Positions 7,008-13,602 of a stretch of DNA of 64,000 nucleotides are shown here, piece by piece. Within the stretch, counting starts at the first letter, position 1; each line of letters starts with the position of its first letter. This DNA is from Vibrio plantisponsor. GTDB taxonomy: Bacteria; Pseudomonadota; Gammaproteobacteria; Enterobacterales; Vibrionaceae. Made by a program: the position numbers and the translations under genes. The stretch spans positions 9,117-73,116 of the forward strand of contig NZ_JABEQC010000014.1 in assembly GCF_013041605.1 (NCBI RefSeq), written 5' to 3'. The notes under the pieces were generated by a model. That model was not told the DNA's origin and did no database searches. It saw only the letters and a list, made by a program, of their open reading frames with translations.

Positions 7008-8486
7008 CTAATTACCAACTAAGTTTAAGCAGCTAGTCATGTCCATGACAGTAAGGCTCGTTTTATCCAAACCACACGACACGGTATAGGTGCCATTCGC
7101 GGCGGTGTTGGTTATTATCCATAGCCCAGTCGAGCGATGCTCGGTGTAAATCATGCTGCCATCGTTGAGATAATCCCAAGCTGAGCGTATCCAACTGAGC
7201 GCGCCATATCCTTCCGTTAAATCAATCTCTGGACTAATAGTGCTGACGCCATCAAAGGCGGTAGGCGCATCAATCAGTTGATTGGTCAGGGCGTAGTTCA
7301 AACCGTCGACATTGGCATTATCTCCTGACTCAAAATCAAACTGAGCGTAGGTAATGTAACGGCCGTATTGGTCTTTTGTCATGGCGGTGAGCGGTGTGCC
7401 TGAACGATTGGCATCGATATCGAGCGCTTCACATTCTGCCGCATCATTGACGCCACCTTGCGCGTTTATCGCAAATTCATAATAGACGTCACCGACTGTA
7501 TTGCCTTTTTGATTGGCTCGCAGTTGCTTGGTGCAGTGATAAGCCGAACTTGGGTAACTGTTCGAAGTATATTCATCCATCACCACAAATGTCTCGCTGT
7601 CATTGTATTGACCAAGTGTGGTGTTGGTTTTTAGGTAATGAGTCATGGTGACAATGGTGTCTAAATCATTGCTGACCTGATACACGGTTTCCTGTGCGTA
7701 CTCAGGGTGACCGACATACTCTTTTCGATACCAAGTATCCGCCACACTGATGTCGTTTGAGGCAGGATTACCTAGCCAATACTCCACATACGCAACATGA
7801 GCATCGGGGTAAAGGGCTTCAAAGACGCGCGTTTCTTCATACGCTTTGGCCAGACCTATGGTGAGCGACTGAGCCAATTGATGTTGAGCGGTATTGCCTT
7901 GCTTAATGAAGTCTCCATATAAGTCACTGACGGCAATGTTATAGCGGTTTGCTAAACGATACTCTTGCTCGGCAACGCGCTGTTTGATTTTTCCTTGCAA
8001 GGATGAATTGGCGGCCAGTGTTTGGCAGCCGTCCGCACCAAGTTCACTCAGCTCAGTTTTAATCGCATTCCAAATCACGGTGGTGAATGGCGTCGTGTTC
8101 AAAATGTCATTGCTGTAGTTTGATGAAAACTTCGGTGGAAAGGTGAGTCGGTAGGCTTCACTGACCACACCATAGTCGGAATCGTAAGCGCCGACAGGCA
8201 CATCAATGATAACCGGCGCGTAATCGGCGCAAACACCGTCTACGCCTGAAAATTCAAACTGACCATTTTGGTCGGTCAGTGCCGAAGGTTCGTTGTCGTC
8301 TAATTGACCATTAAGATTGTAGTCGACAAAAGCGGTGGCCCCTTCGACATAGCCGTCAATAGCCACACCCGTGAGGTCCGCTTGACTGCCTGATGTGCTA
8401 TTGCTGTCGCTACTGCCGCCTCCGCATGCGGTTAAGCTGGCAGTGACCAATGCTAGTAGCACCGTATTCAATTTGAATGATTGCAT
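7008..8486 (-). CDS. Large exported lipoprotein, WYL-cassette member
   Basis: A 492-residue protein with a clear lipoprotein signal: hydrophobic VLLALVTASLTAC with the lipobox Cys at about residue 21, followed by a Gly/Ser-rich linker (GGGSSDSNSTSGS). Next comes a short beta-rich unit with an Asp/Asn-rich loop (DYNLNGQLDDNEPSALTDQN) that resembles a calcium-binding or regulatory-domain loop. The remaining 400 residues contain several Cys and many aromatic residues and match no family I know. It is 44 bases downstream of the WYL gene on the same strand, without an intervening cassette operator, so it is probably cotranscribed with it. Its predicted location, anchored at the outer membrane, is an inference from the signal. 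Confidence 0.8.
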   Translation of the reverse strand: MQSFKLNTVLLALVTASLTACGGGSSDSNSTSGSQADLTGVAIDGYVEGATAFVDYNLNGQLDDNEPSALTDQNGQFEFSGVDGVCADYAPVIIDVPVGAYDSDYGVVSEAYRLTFPPKFSSNYSNDILNTTPFTTVIWNAIKTELSELGADGCQTLAANSSLQGKIKQRVAEQEYRLANRYNIAVSDLYGDFIKQGNTAQHQLAQSLTIGLAKAYEETRVFEALYPDAHVAYVEYWLGNPASNDISVADTWYRKEYVGHPEYAQETVYQVSNDLDTIVTMTHYLKTNTTLGQYNDSETFVVMDEYTSNSYPSSAYHCTKQLRANQKGNTVGDVYYEFAINAQGGVNDAAECEALDIDANRSGTPLTAMTKDQYGRYITYAQFDFESGDNANVDGLNYALTNQLIDAPTAFDGVSTISPEIDLTEGYGALSWIRSAWDYLNDGSMIYTEHRSTGLWIITNTAANGTYTVSCGLDKTSLTVMDMTSCLNLVGN

Positions 8487-8530
8487 AATGGTGTCCTTGA
8501 ATGATGAAAAATAGGAGTAACTCAGCGAAC

Positions 8531-9235
8531 TTATCGCTGAGTGGGAATAACCGTATCGGAGAGTGAGAAGTCACTCGGGTACTCAAAAGTGAAGGTGGAT
8601 ATGTCCGCCTGAATAATGTCGGAGAAGGCGAGCACGTCACGCTCGTGTTTGTGTTCGTACACAAGGTAGAGCATGCCTTTTTCCCAAATCAGGCCGAGTG
8701 GGGTGAGGTAGTCAGTATGGGTGTCATCAATGAGTGTTAAGCGAACCTGACGCTTAGCATTAATGGCTTGGCTGAGCCGCTCGAACACATCAAAGTCGTA
8801 GTCGTCTTGCTTGGGTAGCGCGAGACGCACCTCAATTTTGGCTGGCTCCATCACATCGTCAATTTGCAGTGGCATAAAAGTTTCGTGAATGCCTTGCTCA
8901 AAGTGAACCGGCAGCAGACCTTTCACCGATGAAAAGCACAGCCCGAGCAGCATGGTTTCCCATGAAGCAGACGAGACTTTGTTGTGGTATTTACGCTTGT
9001 AGGTGTAACTGTTACGCGCACGTTCAAACCGTTCGACTTGGAAATAGTCGGGGTAGTACATGATGACGTTGAGGTAGCGCTGAATGGTGCGCTTAGTGCG
9101 ATTGACGCCCAGCTCGGATAAGCGAACTCGCAGCTCTTCAGCCGAAATTTCTCGCAATCGCGGAATGTGTGAATAGATTTCAAAGATGAGCTTAAAGTGC
9201 TCATCGGTTGTGAGTGTGTAGTCTGAGGGTTGCAT
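8531..9235 (-). CDS. WYL-domain transcriptional regulator
   Basis: A 234-residue protein. Residues about 10-65 form a winged helix-turn-helix (ISAEELRVRLSELGV, then the recognition part NRTKRTIQRYLNVI). The C-terminal half is a WYL domain: FERLSQAINAKRQVRLTLID, then DYLTPLGLIWEKGMLYLVYE and the closing strand region FEYPSDFSL. WYL proteins sense ligands, often nucleic-acid-derived, and control defence genes (for example BrxR and CapW). An inverted repeat stands upstream of its own promoter (9374-9398) and recurs upstream of the GTPase gene and the 111-residue gene. It is the only obvious candidate to bind that repeat, and is probably autoregulated. Confidence 0.87.
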   Translation of the reverse strand: MQPSDYTLTTDEHFKLIFEIYSHIPRLREISAEELRVRLSELGVNRTKRTIQRYLNVIMYYPDYFQVERFERARNSYTYKRKYHNKVSSASWETMLLGLCFSSVKGLLPVHFEQGIHETFMPLQIDDVMEPAKIEVRLALPKQDDYDFDVFERLSQAINAKRQVRLTLIDDTHTDYLTPLGLIWEKGMLYLVYEHKHERDVLAFSDIIQADISTFTFEYPSDFSLSDTVIPTQR

Positions 9236-9362
9236 GGCATCACCAACTTTCGTCTACCCAGCCACACGCACTGAGCGCAGTGCTTCAGTGAATGTCACGG
9301 ATAGGGGTTAAACGAAGACTGGTGGCCACACAGTCTTAACGGGTCCTTATTGCAATGAGGCT

Positions 9363-9398
9363 AGGGTATGGATGAGCGAGACATATTCTGTCTCGCTC
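9363..9398 (-). promoter_or_regulatory. Cassette operator copy 3, upstream of the WYL gene
   Basis: GAGCGAGACA (9374-9383), spacer TATTC, TGTCTCGCTC (9389-9398): a perfect 10-bp inverted repeat, the best of the three. On the minus strand the hexamer TACCCT (9363-9368) stands 5 bp further, the position of a -10 element in the other two copies. The WYL start codon is at 9235, leaving a leader of over 100 bases. Confidence 0.75.
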
Positions 9399-9445
9399 GG
9401 TGGAGAGGTTGCATATCTGTGATTGAGTTGGCATTTTGCGACGTA

Positions 9446-9694
9446 TTACAGCATTGCTTGGCGGATTTCTTTGAGTAGATAACCGCGCTCGAGCAGTTCG
9501 CGCACGGCGGCCCAGCGCAGAGCCTGAGTCGATGAGCAAGACCGGACGAGCTCAAGCAAGTCATGGTCACTGTGTTCTCTCACCTCATCGCGAGCCTTTT
9601 GGTATTGAGCATGAAGATAATGACCGCCTTTTGTGATGACTTGCAGTAAGAGCACAGACAGCGTTCGGCGTAGTGATGGGGGATGTTTGTTCAT
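9446..9694 (-). CDS. Small basic hypothetical protein
   Basis: An 82-residue protein of unknown family, probably all helical and positively charged at its start (MNKHPPSLRRTLSVLL), with RWAAVRELLERGYLLKEIRQ at its end. It follows the first DUF2787 gene by 14 bases on the same strand with a recognisable ribosome site (aaaggtag), so it is the last gene of the radC-DUF2787-DUF2787 transcript. No role can be read from the sequence. Confidence 0.62.
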   Translation of the reverse strand: MNKHPPSLRRTLSVLLLQVITKGGHYLHAQYQKARDEVREHSDHDLLELVRSCSSTQALRWAAVRELLERGYLLKEIRQAML

Positions 9695-9708
9695 GGGCTA
9701 CCTTTTGA

Positions 9709-10158
9709 TTATTGAGCGGTGATGTTTATCTCATCAAAGGCGTCCATATCGACGTAAGCCAGAAAGTTACTTTCCCATAACTGGTACAGCTCTTTTGCAT
9801 CAGGGCGGCCTTGCATGGGCAACCAACCTCGATGAGCGACAAAGAACTCACCGACACGAAAATCAAAATCTAAGGTTCGTTCAAGCTCCGGGTAGTAATT
9901 TCCGATGTAGGCAAAATCGGTGATGTACTCGATGCTCCAATCGCCGCTGGTGGTGTGACAAATACCCACCTCAACCGGATGAAAACCACCTTCATCCGCG
10001 CTGTAACTCTTATCGCGAAAGTTGAACACCAGATAACGACTGGCGGCGAGTGTGCCACTGCTGTCATTGACTAACTGCTCGGTGAGTTGCTCACTCAGTA
10101 GGGCATGCAGTTTGTCTGAAATCGGTAAGAGGGAAGATGTAAAGGTTAATGAAGACAT
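9709..10158 (-). CDS. DUF2787 family protein (copy 1)
   Basis: A 149-residue protein of the DUF2787 family seen on Vibrio and other gammaproteobacterial islands. Shared family positions are the central NFRDKSYSADEGGFHPVEVGI, the strand EYITDFAYIGNYYPELERTLDF and the C-terminal FLAYVDMDAFDEINIT. The function is unknown. A near-perfect ribosome site (taaggaggt) stands before the ATG at 10158. It is a distant paralogue of the next gene upstream (10228-10662), with which it shares the layout GFHPVEV/GLHPIEV and FDEINIT/FDEVQLT. Confidence 0.8.
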   Translation of the reverse strand: MSSLTFTSSLLPISDKLHALLSEQLTEQLVNDSSGTLAASRYLVFNFRDKSYSADEGGFHPVEVGICHTTSGDWSIEYITDFAYIGNYYPELERTLDFDFRVGEFFVAHRGWLPMQGRPDAKELYQLWESNFLAYVDMDAFDEINITAQ

Positions 10159-10227
10159 AGCAAGACCTCCTTAGGTCAGGATGAAGTCGAAAAAGAAAAA
10201 GGAAATGGAGATAAAATAGGTGTGGAG

Positions 10228-10662
10228 CTAAAACTCACGAACCATGGTTAGCTGCACCTCATCAAACACGTTGCGTGAAAGGTGGCGAGCAAAGGCTTTC
10301 ATCCACACCATGAGCAGTTCAAGTACCTCAGGGTGAGATAGGTCAGCGGCCCCCGAATCGGGTTGATAGCACCAACGATTGACTAGATGGAAATAGAGCT
10401 CAGGTTCAACCGCGATACTGCTTTCATTGGGATAAGAAAAACTGGCAAAACACACTATCTGCCAATCACTGGATGGTGACTCACGTTTAAGCTGTACTTC
10501 AATCGGGTGCAATCCTTGTCGATGTAAGTAATAACCTTTTTGGCGGCAGTTCAGCACAATGCGCTCAGCAGACTCTGAAATGCAGTAGCGAGCCAACAAT
10601 TGCTCTAGTGCCTGGTGAAGGGCTCCATCGAGTTCAATGTCGCCATAGCATTGTTCAATCAT
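10228..10662 (-). CDS. DUF2787 family protein (copy 2)
   Basis: A 144-residue DUF2787 protein: LNCRQKGYYLHRQGLHPIEVQL, CFASFSYPNESSIAVEPELYF and the ending NVFDEVQLTMV. Its start overlaps the stop of radC by 4 bases (ATGA arrangement), which implies translational coupling. The function is unknown; the association with RadC and AlpA is recurrent on integrative elements. Confidence 0.8.
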   Translation of the reverse strand: MIEQCYGDIELDGALHQALEQLLARYCISESAERIVLNCRQKGYYLHRQGLHPIEVQLKRESPSSDWQIVCFASFSYPNESSIAVEPELYFHLVNRWCYQPDSGAADLSHPEVLELLMVWMKAFARHLSRNVFDEVQLTMVREF

Positions 10663-11120
10663 AACCAGCCCCTCTCAGCAAAAGAGACACTGTCTTTCCC
10701 CACTACTATGTGGTCCAGCACTCGGATATCCACCAGCGCTAAAGCGTCTTTCAACCTTTCGGTAATGCGTCTGTCGGCTTGTGACGGCGTTGCATCTCCA
10801 GAAGGGTGGTTATGGGCCAATATCACGGCCGCGGCATTGACTTCTAGCACCGTTTTCACCACTTCACGCGGATAGACGCTGGCCGCATCAATGGTGCCGT
10901 GGAACAGCTCTTTAAACTCAATCAGTCGGTTTTGGTTATCCAGCAGCAACAAGGCAAACACCTCGCGCTCATAGGTCCCGAGTTTGCAGCGAATGTACTC
11001 CTTAGTGGCATCTGGATTGGTGAGCGCGTCGCCGCGCACGTAACGGTGAGCGAGTATCTCAGCGGCATGTTCAAGAATTTGGTTTTCTTGATAACGCTGC
11101 TCTTTTGTGTAATCGGTCAT
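10659..11120 (-). CDS. radC: RadC-family JAB/MPN-domain protein
   Basis: A 153-residue RadC-type protein when started at ATG 11120 (ggagcc upstream); an upstream in-frame ATG at 11156 is less likely. The metalloprotease-like JAMM signature HNHPSGDATPSQAD is intact (His-x-His, then Ser and Asp), after FKELFHGTIDAASVYPREVV. It lacks the helix-hairpin-helix N-terminus of chromosomal RadC, as is usual for the short RadC proteins of mobile elements. The biochemical role is unclear despite the historic name. It is the first gene of a minus-strand operon followed by two DUF2787 genes, and is divergent from alpA. Confidence 0.88.
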   Translation of the reverse strand: MTDYTKEQRYQENQILEHAAEILAHRYVRGDALTNPDATKEYIRCKLGTYEREVFALLLLDNQNRLIEFKELFHGTIDAASVYPREVVKTVLEVNAAAVILAHNHPSGDATPSQADRRITERLKDALALVDIRVLDHIVVGKDSVSFAERGWL

Positions 11121-11139
11121 ATCAGGCTCCAAGTGAGGT

Positions 11140-11164
11140 TCATTAACGGGATACACGTTAATGA
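11140..11164. promoter_or_regulatory. Inverted repeat in the radC-alpA divergent region
   Basis: TCATTAACG (11140-11148), 7-base spacer, CGTTAATGA (11156-11164): a perfect 9-bp inverted repeat 20 bases upstream of the radC start. With no transcript ending here it is best read as an operator, perhaps for AlpA or another island regulator. Confidence 0.5.
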
Positions 11165-11187
11165 CATATGCCTGAGAATTTTTTGAT

Positions 11188-11211
11188 TAAGCCTTGATGC
11201 GACAAGGCTTA
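11188..11211. promoter_or_regulatory. Second inverted repeat in the radC-alpA divergent region
   Basis: TAAGCCTTG (11188-11196), 6-base spacer, CAAGGCTTA (11203-11211): a perfect 9-bp inverted repeat between the two divergent starts (11120 and 11280), unrelated in sequence to the repeat at 11140-11164. It is a likely regulator site; a leader hairpin is the alternative. Confidence 0.45.
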
Positions 11212-11279
11212 ACACATCACCGTCTTTTTTTACGCCAGCGCTTTATCCCATGAGGACCACAGACATAGGAGAACGTCCC

Positions 11280-11456
11280 ATGAGATTTCTAAAGCTAAAA
11301 GAAGTAATGGAAAAGACAGCACTGAGCCGTTCGGCAATTTACCGCAAGATGAATGACGGGGAGTTCCCAGAATCGGTGAGTTTGGGTGATAGGGCGGTGG
11401 CTTGGGTGGAAAGTGAAGTGGATGAGTGGATGGTGGAGTGTCTGAAAAATAGATAA
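11280..11456 (+). CDS. alpA: AlpA-family DNA-binding regulator
   Basis: A 58-residue protein when started at ATG 11280 (ribosome site aggaga). It has the typical AlpA/excisionase helix-turn-helix: FLKLKEVMEKTALSRSAIYR, then KMNDGEFPESVSLGDRAVAW and EVDEWM. AlpA was described as an activator of the integrase gene of the CP4-57 prophage, and relatives act as excision regulators. Here the integrase gene is more than 12 kb away on the other strand, so it may act in trans. It is divergent from radC; two inverted repeats lie in between. Confidence 0.85.
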   Translation: MRFLKLKEVMEKTALSRSAIYRKMNDGEFPESVSLGDRAVAWVESEVDEWMVECLKNR

Positions 11457-11569
11457 CAATAGGAAGATTCGTAACAGGAAAGGTGAGAATTATTTATCAA
11501 TTTGATTTTACGATATTTTTGAACTTTATTAATTGGTGGATGATTTACTTACATTAGGGCATAAAGGGT

Positions 11570-13183
11570 ATGGCTACGCTTACAAAAACAAGAAAGGAAA
11601 AACTTTCAATTTATCTTGCAAGAGATAGCCATAAACCAATATCAGAACTCATCAGATTAGATAATGTGAAAAGGCCAATTCAGCTAAATTTACCAGATAC
11701 AGAGTTGGCAGAGCTTTACATTAAAATCCAGCCTCCCAAAACCGTGCCACCTTGGACAAAAATCTTTACTGATAGCAATCAAGTTGAATCTGAAGAATTT
11801 GGCACATCTTCTAACGTCGGAGCTGTACTCGTGGTGATAGTGGCTGGTTCAACTTTCGTATTGTCATTTGGTATGGGATTTCACCTAATTAAACAAGAGG
11901 CTATTGAACGAGATTTTGGGCTCAAGGTGACCTTGAACTCAGTCGATCCAGACAAGCTCAGAAGCCTAGACAAAGCAAGCTATGACCACAACCCTTTAAA
12001 CTCTAGAACCCAGAGTACTAGAGATGTGGATATATTTAACCTTCACCTCGATTCAGAAAGCGAGATGCTGTACGCCATTACTGGAGTTTCTCAAGTCGAT
12101 CTATTTGGTAGTCATGTAACCGGTCGTGATGCCTTGACCATTGCAGTCGAAACCGATTTAGCTAATCTTCCTAAAATACTGTTGGAGTCTGTGCAGCGTT
12201 ATCGAGCAAAACTACCGGCTAAGTTTAGTTGGGTTGAAGACATAAACAGAGTTCGAGATCTTGATGAGGTAGAAGTTCTCGATATGGAACTCGATAGTCA
12301 CTTTGAGTTGGGGCAATACGATGGGTTTTGGCTAGGTGAACCTGAAGTGGTTGATTGGGAGTCTCAAATTGGTTACTCCTTCCATATGTCCTCAAGAGCG
12401 GTTCGCCATGTAGTGCTTTCTTTAAACGATTATCTTGTTTACTTGGAAGGCGCTGTACCAAGCGTAGAAGCAATGAAACATCATGTTGTTCACGTTAACA
12501 ATAGTGAATATAAGTCTGTGAAGAGTTGGCCTGTATATCGTTGCTTATACGCAGAAATTAGCTATGGTTCAGACCAGTACATTTTGCGAAACGGCATTTG
12601 GTACAAGGTTAATCAAGATTTCGTTACTAGGGTAGATGATTACCTTGCGAGTTTGAATGTTCATCCTTACCAGTTTCCTATTTATAATCATGATAGGGAG
12701 GAGGATTACAACCAGCATGTGGTTGCCAATGATTCTAGTTTCTGTCTTATGGACAAGAAAAATATCAAGATTGGAGGTATTTACGACAAATTAGAACATT
12801 GTGATCTGATTAGAAATGGTAATGAGTTTATTCATGTGAAGCTGTATAGAAGCTCAAGCACATTGAGTCATCTTTTCTCTCAAGGCTTTGTTGCGGCAGA
12901 AGCGTTTATCAAAGACGAATGGTATCGAGAAAGGTTGAATCCTAAGTTACCAGCATCAATCAAGCTTCAAGCGCCAAAAGATAGACCTGATCCTAGCAAC
13001 TATCATGTGGTCTATGCTATTGCGACAACAAAAAATATTCCTGATGAACTTCCATTTTTTTCCAAAGTAACACTGAAAAATGCGCTAAAAACTCTAGTCG
13101 CGCTCAACTACCAGATCTCACTAGCAAAGATAGATGTAGATCCTTTGCTATTAATGAAGAAGAAGTGCAAGCCTAAGCTATAA
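11570..13183 (+). CDS. DUF6119 / TIGR04141-family protein, putative defence gene
   Basis: A 537-residue protein that fits the sporadically distributed TIGR04141 (DUF6119) family. Evidence is the N-terminal KLSIYLARD with PISELI, a Gly/Val-rich strand region (VGAVLVVIVAGSTFVLSFGMG), and the family core DFGLKVTLNSVDPDKLRSLD followed by an ITGVSQVDLFGSHVTGRDAL segment. The C-terminal part contains RCLYAEISYGSDQYILRNG and HLFSQGFVAAE, also usual in the family. The biochemical activity is not known to me; members are often found in defence islands. It stands upstream of a type I restriction-modification operon, separated by about 150 bases, and may be an independent unit. It is more AT-rich than hsdM. 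Confidence 0.75.
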   Translation: MATLTKTRKEKLSIYLARDSHKPISELIRLDNVKRPIQLNLPDTELAELYIKIQPPKTVPPWTKIFTDSNQVESEEFGTSSNVGAVLVVIVAGSTFVLSFGMGFHLIKQEAIERDFGLKVTLNSVDPDKLRSLDKASYDHNPLNSRTQSTRDVDIFNLHLDSESEMLYAITGVSQVDLFGSHVTGRDALTIAVETDLANLPKILLESVQRYRAKLPAKFSWVEDINRVRDLDEVEVLDMELDSHFELGQYDGFWLGEPEVVDWESQIGYSFHMSSRAVRHVVLSLNDYLVYLEGAVPSVEAMKHHVVHVNNSEYKSVKSWPVYRCLYAEISYGSDQYILRNGIWYKVNQDFVTRVDDYLASLNVHPYQFPIYNHDREEDYNQHVVANDSSFCLMDKKNIKIGGIYDKLEHCDLIRNGNEFIHVKLYRSSSTLSHLFSQGFVAAEAFIKDEWYRERLNPKLPASIKLQAPKDRPDPSNYHVVYAIATTKNIPDELPFFSKVTLKNALKTLVALNYQISLAKIDVDPLLLMKKKCKPKL

Positions 13184-13336
13184 GTAGCAATCTTCTAAAG
13201 TCAAATTGACTTAATTGTATATCAATCGTTCGAATGAGTGATAGATGCGATGTCCATTATTGTCCATTCCCCAATTTTCCCATATTCTCTCACCATTAAT
13301 TCTGATGAATAAAACCAACATGAGATAACACTCTGA

Positions 13337-13516
13337 ATGGTAGACCAAATTTTAACCTTGAAAGAGGTAGCGGCGTATCTAAAGCTTGCTGAAAAAACCG
13401 CCTATCGGCTTGCTAGTGAAGGTAAGCTACCTGGCTTTAAAGTGGGTGGCTCTTGGCGCTTTAAACGTGAAGATCTCGAAGCCTGGATAGAGAAGCAAAA
13501 AGGTGTGGCCGAATAG
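13337..13516 (+). CDS. Small helix-turn-helix (excisionase-type) protein before hsdM
   Basis: A 59-residue protein with an HTH_17/MerR-like helix-turn-helix: ILTLKEVAAYLKLAEKTAYR, then a wing LPGFKVGGSWRFKREDLEAW and a basic end. The frame is closed by TAG at 13514-13516. It sits 86 bases upstream of hsdM on the same strand. Proteins like this often stand ahead of type I restriction-modification operons and may control them. The ribosome site is weak. Confidence 0.75.
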   Translation: MVDQILTLKEVAAYLKLAEKTAYRLASEGKLPGFKVGGSWRFKREDLEAWIEKQKGVAE

Positions 13517-13602
13517 CCTATTGGCAACCAAGCCCATCTATCTTTAATCCATTATCGAATTTAACGGTTCCGCACTGGCTGAACACAATCATTGAGAAAA
13601 CT

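Noticed and set aside
8521..8541. Inverted repeat ctcagcga/tcgctgag at the WYL gene end
   Set aside because: Different sequence from the cassette operator and located at the WYL stop, upstream of the cotranscribed lipoprotein; more likely an mRNA hairpin than an operator.
13200..13290. Short direct repeat tgtccatt before the small HTH gene
   Set aside because: Only two 8-base copies in AT-rich sequence; not enough for an operator or attachment site.
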